From: Methylohalobius crimeensis 10Ki
Lineage (GTDB): Bacteria; Pseudomonadota; Gammaproteobacteria; Methylococcales; Methylothermaceae
NCBI RefSeq assembly: GCF_000421465.1
Contig: NZ_ATXB01000001.1
Coordinates: 930,001-994,000 of the forward strand
Length of the DNA: 64,000 nt
Direction of reading: 5' to 3'
The notes beneath the pieces were generated by a model that saw only the letters and a program-made list of their open reading frames with translations, was not told where the DNA came from and ran no database searches. Every line of letters starts with the position of its first letter. The first letter of the stretch is position 1. Made by a program: the position numbers and the translations under genes. This document shows positions 1-7,855 of the stretch, in pieces.

Positions 1-422
1 TGGGGGTACAGGTACCCATCGTTTCCCAGGTATACCTCCTATTCGGCACCTTGTTGTTTCTCGGTCTGGACGGTCATCTACTTTTGATCGATTTGTTGGC
101 GGGAAGCTTCCAGACTTTGCCGGTGAGGCTGTCGGGGTTCGATCGCGACGATATTTGGACGCTTATCGGTTGGAGCAGCAATGTCTTCGTCGGTGGTGTG
201 CTTTTGTCGCTGCCTATCGTGATCGCGCTGCTTTTCGTGAATATCGCCCTGGGAGTTGCGACCCGGGCGGCTCCGCAGCTCAACATTTTTTCGGTGGGTT
301 TTCCCATCACCCTGGGCTTGGGGTTGGGATTGATCTGGGTGACTTTTCCTCTGGTACTCGAACAGTTCGCCGGAGAACTGCCGGCCGTCTACGAGCTGAT
401 CCGAAAATTGCTCAGGATCTAG
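1..422 (+). CDS. fliR: Flagellar export protein FliR, C-terminal part (runs off window start)
   Basis: The reading frame is open from base 3 and ends at the TAG at 420-422, leaving about 139 residues. Several hydrophobic segments are visible, including VVLLSLPIVIALLF-like and LGLGLIWVTFPLVLEQF-like stretches, as expected for the membrane export-gate protein FliR. FliR forms the FliPQR entry channel of the flagellar type III secretion apparatus in the inner membrane. The identification relies mainly on position: flhB starts two bases after the stop, as in the conserved fliR-flhB order. The 5' end lies outside the window, so no start can be chosen. Confidence 0.9.
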   Translation, partial: GVQVPIVSQVYLLFGTLLFLGLDGHLLLIDLLAGSFQTLPVRLSGFDRDDIWTLIGWSSNVFVGGVLLSLPIVIALLFVNIALGVATRAAPQLNIFSVGFPITLGLGLGLIWVTFPLVLEQFAGELPAVYELIRKLLRI

Positions 423-423
423 G

Positions 424-1554
424 ATGGCCGAGGAAAGCGGACAAGAACGTACCGAGGAACCGACCCAGAAACGGTTGGACGACGCACGCCGGAAAGGGCA
501 GATTCCCCGTTCGCGAGAACTCAATACTTTCGTCGTTCTGATGGCGGGAATACTCGGATGCGGCGTGTTCGGCGGCTATATGGCCAAGGGGCTGGCTCAG
601 GTAATGACCACCAATTTCCGCCTCCCCCGGGAAACCCTGTTTCAACCCGGCGCCGTGCTGGAACACGCCATGGCGGCTCTGTTGGATGCCTTGCTGCTGC
701 TGACGCCGTTGTTGGCAATCATGGTGGTTGCCGCCGTGGCCGCGCCTCTCCTCTTGGGCGGTTGGCTGTTCAGCTGGGAAAGTCTGCAGCCGAAATTCAG
801 CAAATTCAATCCTGCGGAAGGATTGAAACGCATGTTCGGCGTGCGCGGTTTGATGGAGTTGGCCAAGTCGCTGCTCAAGATGCTCTTGCTGGGGTCGGTC
901 GCTTACGGAATCCTGCGGATCCTCGAGGCGGATGTTTTGGCTTTGGCGGGGGAGGATCTGGCGGCGGCGGTCGCCGACGGGTTGAAGGATTTATGGTGGT
1001 CGACCCTCTTGCTCGGCGCTTCGCTGGCGGTGTTGGCCGGCATCGACGTCCCCTATCAGCTTTGGGATCATCGCCGCAAGCTCAAAATGACCTTGCAGGA
1101 GATCAAGGATGAGATGAAGGAGTCGGAGGGCCGTCCCGAGGTGAAGTCAAAAATCCGACAACTTCAGCGCGAGCGTTCCCAGCAGCGCATGATGGAGGAA
1201 GTCCCCGAGGCCGACGTGGTGGTCACCAACCCGACCCATTACGCGGTCGCGCTCCGATACGACCAGACCCGCGGCGGGGCGCCGCGGGTGGTGGCCAAGG
1301 GGGTCGATCTGATTGCCGCGCAAATCCGCAACAAGGCGGTATCCGCCGGCGTTCCCCTGGTGGCTGCGCCGCCGTTGGCACGGGCTTTGTATCACAGTAC
1401 CGAGTTGGAGCGAGAGATCCCCGAAGCCCTCTATCTGGCAGTGGCTCAAGTATTGGCTTATGTATACCAGCTGAAGACGGCTCGAACGCCCCACGAATCA
1501 CCTGCACCGCCGTCCGATTTGCCCGTGCCGGAAGAATATCTACAGGAAAATTGA
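424..1554 (+). CDS. flhB: Flagellar export gate switch protein FlhB
   Basis: A 376-residue protein of normal FlhB length. The N terminus (AEESGQERTEEPTQKRLDDA) is the typical family start, followed by four hydrophobic segments and a cytoplasmic domain. The self-cleavage motif NPTH sits at residues 269-272 (N269/P270), so autocleavage and switching from rod/hook to filament export substrates should be intact. It starts two bases after the fliR stop and its 3' end abuts flhA, consistent with one transcript. A second, stand-alone copy of the cytoplasmic domain (fhlB) lies at 27369-27683. Confidence 0.97.
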   Translation: MAEESGQERTEEPTQKRLDDARRKGQIPRSRELNTFVVLMAGILGCGVFGGYMAKGLAQVMTTNFRLPRETLFQPGAVLEHAMAALLDALLLLTPLLAIMVVAAVAAPLLLGGWLFSWESLQPKFSKFNPAEGLKRMFGVRGLMELAKSLLKMLLLGSVAYGILRILEADVLALAGEDLAAAVADGLKDLWWSTLLLGASLAVLAGIDVPYQLWDHRRKLKMTLQEIKDEMKESEGRPEVKSKIRQLQRERSQQRMMEEVPEADVVVTNPTHYAVALRYDQTRGGAPRVVAKGVDLIAAQIRNKAVSAGVPLVAAPPLARALYHSTELEREIPEALYLAVAQVLAYVYQLKTARTPHESPAPPSDLPVPEEYLQEN

Positions 1555-1571
1555 CCAGGGAGACTGAACAC

Positions 1572-3659
1572 ATGAATCCATCCGCGATTATGCGCCGGCT
1601 CAAAGGGATCGGCGGTCTCGGCCTAGGTGCGCCGATCCTGGTTCTGCTGATGCTGATGCTGCTGGTGCTGCCCCTGCCGGCGTTCGTATTGGATTTGTTT
1701 TTTACCTTTAACATCGCCTTTTCGCTGATCATTTTGCTGGTGGTGATCTACACCGCCCGCCCCCTGGATTTCGCGGTGTTTCCGACGGTTCTATTGGTGG
1801 CGACATTGCTCCGCTTGGGGTTGAACGTGGCCTCGACCCGGGTGGTGTTGCTGGAGGGGCATACCAGCCCGGATGCCGCCGGCAGGGTGATCGAGGCGTT
1901 CGGCGCTTTTGTCATCGGAGGCAATTTCGCCGTGGGGCTGGTGGTATTCGCGATTCTAGTGATCATCAATTTCGTGGTGATTACCAAGGGGGCCGGCCGG
2001 GTATCGGAAGTCAGCGCCCGCTTCACCTTGGATGCCATGCCCGGGAAACAGATGGCCATCGACGCCGATCTCAACGCCGGTTTGCTTTCCCAGGACGAGG
2101 CCCGGGTCCGGCGGGCGGAGGTTGCGCAGGAGGCGGATTTCTACGGCGCCATGGATGGGGCGAGCAAATTCGTGCGCGGCGACGCCGTCGCCGGCATCTT
2201 GATCCTCTTCATCAACATCATCGGGGGGCTGGTGGTGGGCATGGCCCAGCACGAAATGTCCATCACCGAGTCGCTGCAGCGCTACGTTCTGCTGACCATC
2301 GGCGATGGGCTGGTGGCGCAGATTCCTTCCTTGTTGCTGTCGGTGGCCTCGGCCATTTTGGTGACGCGGGTTACCAATAGCGACGAAGACGTGGGCCGGC
2401 AATTCAGCGCCCAGTTCCTCGATCACCCCAAACCCCTGGCCATCAGCGCCGGCGTCATCGGTTCCTTGGGGCTGATTCCCGGGATGCCCAATCTGCCGTT
2501 CCTGATCTTGGCCTCGATACTGGGGGGGAGCGCCTGGTATTTAACCCAGCGCGGCCGCCGGCAGGCCAGCGAGGACCTGGAGGCCGAGTCGTCTCCGCCG
2601 GAACCGGAAGTGCGGGATCTGAGTTGGGAAGATGTCATGCCGGTGGATCGGGTCGGACTGCAAGTCGGCTATCGCTTGATTCCCCTGGTGGATAAGCAAC
2701 AAGGCGGGCAGCTCATGAGCCGGATCAAAGGGGTGCGCAAAAAGCTGTCGCAGGAGCTCGGTTTTCTGATTCCGTCGGTGCATATTCGCGACAATTTGGA
2801 TTTGGCGCCCAATGCCTATCGGCTACAGGTTCTGGGCGTAACGGCGGGGGAAGCCGAGATTCATCCGGATCGGGAAATGGCCATCAATCCGGGACAGGTG
2901 TTCGGCTCGATTCAAGGGGTGGAAGGGAAGGATCCGGCCTTCGGTCTGGATGCGGTGTGGATCGACTCGGCGCAAAAAGACCACGCCCAGGCTCTGGGTT
3001 ACACGGTGGTCGATTCGGAAACGGTGGTCGCCACCCACTTGAGCCAGGTGCTTCAGGACCACGCCCACCAGTTGTTCGGCCATGAAGAGGGGCAGCAATG
3101 GCTCGACAACTTGGCCAAAGTGGCGCCCAAGCTGGCGGAACTGCTGGTGCCTCAAATCATTCCCCTCACCGTGTTGGTAAAAGTCCTACAACGGCTCCTC
3201 AAGGAGAAGATATCCATCCGCGACATGATCACCATTGCCGAAACTTTGGCGGAGCACGGCGGTATCAGTCAGGATTCCGACGCTCTCACCGCCGCGGTGC
3301 GGACTGCCTTGGGACGGGCCATCGTTCAGAAAATCAATGGTTTGGAGTATGAATTGCCGGTGATCACGCTGGATCCGGAGTTGGAACAGTTGTTGCAGAA
3401 AACTTTACAGAACGCCGGCGCCGAAGGAGCGGGCATCGAGCCGGGCCTGGCTCAACGCATGCACCAACTGTTGGAACAGCAGGCCCAAAGCTTGGAGGCA
3501 ACCGGCAAGCCGGCGGTATTGTTGGTATCGGCGTTGTTGCGGGCTTGGTTCTCGCGTTTCGTTCGCCACAGTATCCCGGGGCTTCATGTACTGGCCTATA
3601 ACGAAGTGCCCGAAGACCAACAAATCAAGGTGGTCGGTGTGGTCGGCCAGCAAACTTGA
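1572..3659 (+). CDS. flhA: Flagellar export apparatus protein FlhA
   Basis: About 695 residues. An N-terminal membrane half (roughly residues 15-335) carries multiple transmembrane segments and the FHIPEP signature region around RFTLDAMPGKQMAIDADL. The C-terminal cytoplasmic half docks chaperones and substrates. FlhA conducts protons and forms the export-gate ring. I chose ATG 1572 because AGGGAG lies about ten bases upstream. A TTG at 1551 is possible but overlaps flhB and has no better ribosome site. It sits between flhB and flhF in the usual order. Confidence 0.97.
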   Translation: MNPSAIMRRLKGIGGLGLGAPILVLLMLMLLVLPLPAFVLDLFFTFNIAFSLIILLVVIYTARPLDFAVFPTVLLVATLLRLGLNVASTRVVLLEGHTSPDAAGRVIEAFGAFVIGGNFAVGLVVFAILVIINFVVITKGAGRVSEVSARFTLDAMPGKQMAIDADLNAGLLSQDEARVRRAEVAQEADFYGAMDGASKFVRGDAVAGILILFINIIGGLVVGMAQHEMSITESLQRYVLLTIGDGLVAQIPSLLLSVASAILVTRVTNSDEDVGRQFSAQFLDHPKPLAISAGVIGSLGLIPGMPNLPFLILASILGGSAWYLTQRGRRQASEDLEAESSPPEPEVRDLSWEDVMPVDRVGLQVGYRLIPLVDKQQGGQLMSRIKGVRKKLSQELGFLIPSVHIRDNLDLAPNAYRLQVLGVTAGEAEIHPDREMAINPGQVFGSIQGVEGKDPAFGLDAVWIDSAQKDHAQALGYTVVDSETVVATHLSQVLQDHAHQLFGHEEGQQWLDNLAKVAPKLAELLVPQIIPLTVLVKVLQRLLKEKISIRDMITIAETLAEHGGISQDSDALTAAVRTALGRAIVQKINGLEYELPVITLDPELEQLLQKTLQNAGAEGAGIEPGLAQRMHQLLEQQAQSLEATGKPAVLLVSALLRAWFSRFVRHSIPGLHVLAYNEVPEDQQIKVVGVVGQQT

Positions 3660-3679
3660 AACGATGAGGTGGAAAAGGG

Positions 3680-5035
3680 ATGAAGATCAAGCGTTTTCTA
3701 GCGCCGGATACTCGGCAGGCGCTGCAACAAGTGAAGGAGGCATTGGGTTCGGATGCGGTCATTTTATCCAACCGCAGGACCGATCAGGGTGTGGAGATCA
3801 TCGCCACCCTGGATTTCGATATGGAAACGGTCGCCCAAGACAGGTCGGCATCCCGCGAATCCAAACCCTCCGTCGAGACGCCGCCGAGATCGCCCGTCAC
3901 TCCCCAACCAGCTTTCTCCGCCCGAGGGTATGGGGCGGTAGCCGATGCCACCGGCCGGGACAAAATTCGTCGCCGACCAGCGCCCGCCTCATCTACGCCG
4001 CGGTCGGCAAAGACACCGAGGGAAAGTTCTTCCGCGCCTGCGGCGACCGGGATGGAAAGGCGGCCCGCCGGGGGAAGGATCGAGCCCCCTGGCAGTGAGC
4101 CGGCGGCCGAATCCTTTGCTTCGCTCCGGCGCGAATTGCAACAAATGCGCCGTCTGCTGGATCGCCATCTTTCCCGCGAAGCTTGGCGCGAGGCGATGGG
4201 CGACCATCCCACTCGGCTCGACCTTCTGCGCGCCCTCAACGAACTCGGGTTCGCCCGATCTTTGGCGCTGGATTTGGCCAAGCGTGCGGGAACTCACGAG
4301 GACTTGGAAGACGCCTTAGGTCGGGTGAGGCAGATGCTGGCCGAACAGGTGGCGGTTTACGACGATCCGCTTTTGGAATACGGTGGCATCGCCGCCTTGG
4401 TGGGACCGACCGGCGTCGGGAAAACCACCACCATCGCCAAATTGGCCGCTCGCTGCCGGCTGAAACACGGTCCTCGCCAAATTGCCCTGGTGACGACCGA
4501 CAATTATCGCATCGCCGCCCACGAACAGCTCAGCACCTATGCCCGGATTCTCGGCGTGCCGATTCGTGTCGCCGGCAACTCCGAAGAACTGCAGTCGATT
4601 TTGCGCGGCTTCCTGGATAAAAAACTGATCTTGATCGACACCTCGGGAATGAGTCCGCGAGATCTTCGCTTGGCGGAACGCTTCGCTTTGCTGCGTGATA
4701 CGGACATGGCGATCGAAACCTACCTCGTTTTGTCGGCCACCGCCCAGTCGTCCAGCCTGTATGAAGCGATCGATGCCTTTGCCGGATGCCGACCCCGGGC
4801 CTGTATTTTGACTAAGCTTGATGAAACGGGTTGCCTGGGTCCGGCCTTGTCAGCCCTGATTGAAAGAGGCATGCCGGCGGCATTTTTCACCGACGGTCAA
4901 CAGGTGCCGGAAGATTTGCATCCGGCGAGATCGGAGACCCTGATTCGCCGATGTTTCGATGCCGCTCGGTTTTCTCTGCAAGCTGCCGATATGGATTTTG
5001 ATGTTGAGGATTGGATCGCCCATGCAAGCGCATAA
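3680..5035 (+). CDS. flhF: Flagellar placement GTPase FlhF
   Basis: A 451-residue SRP-type GTPase. A family-typical N terminus (MKIKRFLAPDTRQALQQVKE) is followed by a poorly conserved, Pro/Ser/Arg-rich B region (about 60-150). The NG domain has the P-loop GPTGVGKTTTIAKL near residue 240 and later nucleotide-contacting motifs (LIDTSGMSPRD, LTKLDET). FlhF recruits the first flagellar ring components to the cell pole, and its GTPase is stimulated by FlhG, encoded immediately downstream and overlapping by 14 bases. The AGGTGGAAAAGGG stretch before the ATG is a good ribosome site. Confidence 0.96.
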   Translation: MKIKRFLAPDTRQALQQVKEALGSDAVILSNRRTDQGVEIIATLDFDMETVAQDRSASRESKPSVETPPRSPVTPQPAFSARGYGAVADATGRDKIRRRPAPASSTPRSAKTPRESSSAPAATGMERRPAGGRIEPPGSEPAAESFASLRRELQQMRRLLDRHLSREAWREAMGDHPTRLDLLRALNELGFARSLALDLAKRAGTHEDLEDALGRVRQMLAEQVAVYDDPLLEYGGIAALVGPTGVGKTTTIAKLAARCRLKHGPRQIALVTTDNYRIAAHEQLSTYARILGVPIRVAGNSEELQSILRGFLDKKLILIDTSGMSPRDLRLAERFALLRDTDMAIETYLVLSATAQSSSLYEAIDAFAGCRPRACILTKLDETGCLGPALSALIERGMPAAFFTDGQQVPEDLHPARSETLIRRCFDAARFSLQAADMDFDVEDWIAHASA

Positions 5036-5894
5036 TTCGGATCAAGCCGCCGGAATTCGGCGTATGAGTCTTCCGCAGCCCGTGCGAGTATTTGCGGTGG
5101 CCAGCGGCAAGGGGGGGGTCGGCAAAACCAACGTTGCCGTCAATTTGGGGGTGGCCTTGGCCCAGCAAGGCCGGGCGACGGCGCTGTTGGACGCCGACAT
5201 GGGGCTTGCCAACGTGGATATTTTGTTGGGATTGCATCCCCGCCATAATTTGTCCCATGTGATCGACGGTATGCTCACCTTGGATGAAATTTTGGTGGAC
5301 GGGCCGGCCGGTCTCAAAATCGTACCGGCGGCTTCCGGACTGCAGCGGATGGCGGAACTGTCGGCTGCCGAGCAGGCGGGGTTGATCCGTGCCTTCAGTG
5401 AGTTGCGCGTCCCCTTGGAGGTATTGATCGTCGATACCGCCGCGGGCATTTCCGGCCCGGTGGTCAACTTCGCGCGCGCCTGCCAGGAAGTGGTCGTGGT
5501 CGTCTGCGACGAACCCGCTTCCCTTGCCGACGCCTATGCTTTCATCAAATTGCTCAGCCGGGATTACCGCTTATTCCGCTTTCAGATCTTGTGCAACCAG
5601 GTGCGGACGGCCTCCCAGGGGCGGATGCTGTACGAGAAATTATATCGGGTGACCGAAAGGTATCTGGATGTCAGCTTGAATTATTTCGGCGCCGTGCCCA
5701 AGGACGAAGCCGTGAGCAAATCGGTTCAGATACAACAACCGGTCCTCAGCGCTTTCCCTTCCAGCCCTGCCGCTTTGGCATTGAAATCCTTGGCGCGCAA
5801 GGTGGAACAGTGGCCGGTGGCAAATACCCCTTCGGGGCAACTGGAGTTTTTTGTCGAACGGATGATTCACTACAGTGCGGAAGAATGGGCGTGA
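5022..5894 (+). CDS. flhG: Flagellar number regulator FlhG (FleN), MinD-like ATPase
   Basis: About 290 residues of MinD/ParA type. A deviant Walker A (SGKGGVGKTN) lies near residue 30, with the LLDADMGLANVDILLG switch region and VDTAAGISG Walker B following. The short N-terminal tail (MQAHNSDQAAGIRRM) fits the activator helix that stimulates the FlhF GTPase. FlhG limits flagellar number and restrains the master activator FleQ/FlrA, which is not in this window. ATG 5022 overlaps the end of flhF. ATG 5064 is an alternative but would remove the activator tail. Confidence 0.95.
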   Translation: MQAHNSDQAAGIRRMSLPQPVRVFAVASGKGGVGKTNVAVNLGVALAQQGRATALLDADMGLANVDILLGLHPRHNLSHVIDGMLTLDEILVDGPAGLKIVPAASGLQRMAELSAAEQAGLIRAFSELRVPLEVLIVDTAAGISGPVVNFARACQEVVVVVCDEPASLADAYAFIKLLSRDYRLFRFQILCNQVRTASQGRMLYEKLYRVTERYLDVSLNYFGAVPKDEAVSKSVQIQQPVLSAFPSSPAALALKSLARKVEQWPVANTPSGQLEFFVERMIHYSAEEWA

Positions 5895-6616
5895 AAGGAG
5901 TGGCGGCCTACGCGGCGCAAGCATTGGATCTGGGTGCGGTGGTGCAACAGTACGCGCCCTTGGTACAACGCATCGCCCATCATCTGAAAGGCCGTCTGCC
6001 GGCGAACGTCCAACTCGACGACCTCGTCCAGGCAGGCATGGTGGGATTGTTGGAGGCCGTGCGCCAATACGATTCCAATCAGGGGGCCAGCTTCGAAACT
6101 TATGCCGGCATTCGCGTTCGGGGCGCGATGTTGGACGAATTGCGGCGTTACGATTGGACGCCCCGCTCGGTGCACCGCAAGGCCCGCGAAATTTCCGAGG
6201 CCATGTATCGCATCGAGCGGCGCGTCGGACGCGATGCCCGGGATACTGAAGTGGCGGCGGAGTTGGGCATGACTCAGGAGGAATACCATCGAGCCCTGCA
6301 GGATGCGGCCGGATGTCGCTTGTTCAGTGTGGAGGAGCTTGCCGAGCAAGGGGATGCCTTTTGGGAGGGGCACGACGACGGAAAAACCGGCCCGGTCGAT
6401 TTACTTTCCCAGGAGTGCTTCAAGGAGGCTTTGACCGACGCCATTGCCGGCTTGCCGGAACGCGAGCGCTTGGTCATCTCCTTGTATTACGAGGAAGAGA
6501 TGAATCTGCGCGAGATCGGAGAAGTATTGGGGGTGAGCGAATCCCGGATTTGCCAAATCAACAGCCAGGCGATGTTGCGTCTGCGCGCCCGAATGCGCGA
6601 TTGGCTGACTGGTTGA
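5885..6616 (+). CDS. fliA: Flagellar sigma factor sigma-28 (FliA)
   Basis: About 243 residues with sigma regions 2 (LVQRIAHHLKGRLP through VRGAMLDELRRYDW), 3 and 4 (LPERERLVISLYYEEEMNLR then a helix-turn-helix, REIGEVLGVSESRICQI). FliA directs transcription of late flagellar and chemotaxis genes and is held by the anti-sigma factor FlgM until hook completion. The start is uncertain: ATG 5885 overlaps the flhG stop, and GTG 5891 is also possible. The position between flhG and cheY is conserved in polar flagellates. Confidence 0.96.
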   Translation: MGVKGVAAYAAQALDLGAVVQQYAPLVQRIAHHLKGRLPANVQLDDLVQAGMVGLLEAVRQYDSNQGASFETYAGIRVRGAMLDELRRYDWTPRSVHRKAREISEAMYRIERRVGRDARDTEVAAELGMTQEEYHRALQDAAGCRLFSVEELAEQGDAFWEGHDDGKTGPVDLLSQECFKEALTDAIAGLPERERLVISLYYEEEMNLREIGEVLGVSESRICQINSQAMLRLRARMRDWLTG

Positions 6617-6666
6617 TTGACTATAGTTATAAGAACGAGAGGATAACGGATGAGTGAGGTTGTGTT

Positions 6667-7053
6667 TTGGATAAAAACATGAAAATTCTGGTGGTGGACG
6701 ATTTCGCCACCATGCGGAGGATCATCAAAAACTTGCTGCGCGAACTGGGCTTCAGCCACATCGCCGAAGCGGAAGAGGGGCAGGCGGCGTTGACGAAACT
6801 CCAGGCCGGAGAGTTCGATCTTCTCGTCACCGATTGGAATATGCCCGGCATGGCCGGCATCGATTTGCTCAAGGCGGTGCGAGCGGACGAAAAATTGGCC
6901 GAGCTGCCGGTGCTCATGGTGACCGCCGAAGCCCGCCGCGATCAGATCGTCATGGCCGCCCAAGCGGGGGTCAACGGCTATATCATCAAACCCTTCACCG
7001 CGGCGACGCTGGAGGAAAAACTGGAAAAAATGTTTGAGCGCTTACAAGCCTAA
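6667..7053 (+). CDS. cheY: Chemotaxis response regulator CheY
   Basis: A 128-residue single receiver domain. The acidic pair and phospho-acceptor (VVDDF near residue 12 and TDWNMPG near residue 57), the switch Thr (VTAEA) and the Lys (IIKPF) are all present. Phosphorylated by CheA, it binds FliM to switch motor rotation. TTG 6667 is preferred because AGTGAGG lies seven bases upstream and it gives the family-typical [14 protein letters not shown] terminus. ATG 6679 would leave the ribosome site too far away. cheZ follows 14 bases later. Confidence 0.96.
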   Translation: MDKNMKILVVDDFATMRRIIKNLLRELGFSHIAEAEEGQAALTKLQAGEFDLLVTDWNMPGMAGIDLLKAVRADEKLAELPVLMVTAEARRDQIVMAAQAGVNGYIIKPFTAATLEEKLEKMFERLQA

Positions 7054-7067
7054 GAAGGGGGGGAAAA

Positions 7068-7847
7068 GTGGCCGATCATCATGACGATTCCCTGGAGGCG
7101 CGCCTGCAACAGGCCCGCGCCGTCGTTGCCGCCCTGGAACGGGGGGACGAAGCGGAAGCCGACCGCATTCTGGATGAGGAAATCGGGCGGCTGCGCGAGA
7201 GCAAAATGTTTCAGGAAATATGCCGGCTTACCCGGCAACTGCACGATGCCATGGCCGGTTTCATGACGGATTCCAAATTGTCCGATTTGACCGAAAACGA
7301 TATTCCCGATGCCCGCGAAAGGCTGCGTTATGTGATCTCGATGACCGAACAAGCGGCCACCACGACGCTCAACGCGGCGGACGAGATTCTGCCGATGGCT
7401 GCGGATTTGGGGACCAAGACCAAAACCTTGTCCAGCCAATGGGACAGGTTCTTGCAGCGTGAAATGCCCTATGAGGAGTTCAAGGAACTCAGCCGCGAAA
7501 TCACCGTATTTCTGCAAGACCTGAATCAGGGCATGCAGCAATTTCAGGGACAACTCAACGAGGTGGTGATGGCGCAGAGTTTCCAAGATCTGACCGGGCA
7601 AATCATCCGCCGGGTGATCGACCTGGTCCAGCAGATCGAGGGCAGCTTGATTCAGCTGATCCGCTTCTCCGCCCTGAGCGAGGGGGCGATGCAGTTGCAA
7701 ACCGCCACTCAGCAAAAGTCGGCTCCCGAAAAGCTCGCTCAAGAATCTGCGACCGACGCGCAAGGACCGGTGGTTCCCGGAGTGGACCGGACCGCCGTCA
7801 CCAGTCAGGACGATGTGGACGATCTCCTTTCGAGTCTCGGATTTTAG
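7068..7847 (+). CDS. cheZ: CheY-P phosphatase CheZ
   Basis: A 259-residue, mostly helical protein. The catalytic Gln region is seen in VVMAQSFQDLTGQIIRRV around residue 168. The extreme C terminus, SQDDVDDLLSSLGF, is the conserved CheY-P-binding tail, joined to the helical core by a flexible linker. CheZ dephosphorylates CheY-P in the cytoplasm. Translation starts at GTG 7068 behind a purine-rich AAGAAGGGGGGGAAAA stretch. It lies between cheY and cheA in a tight operon. Confidence 0.96.
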   Translation: MADHHDDSLEARLQQARAVVAALERGDEAEADRILDEEIGRLRESKMFQEICRLTRQLHDAMAGFMTDSKLSDLTENDIPDARERLRYVISMTEQAATTTLNAADEILPMAADLGTKTKTLSSQWDRFLQREMPYEEFKELSREITVFLQDLNQGMQQFQGQLNEVVMAQSFQDLTGQIIRRVIDLVQQIEGSLIQLIRFSALSEGAMQLQTATQQKSAPEKLAQESATDAQGPVVPGVDRTAVTSQDDVDDLLSSLGF

Positions 7848-7855
7848 GAACGCCC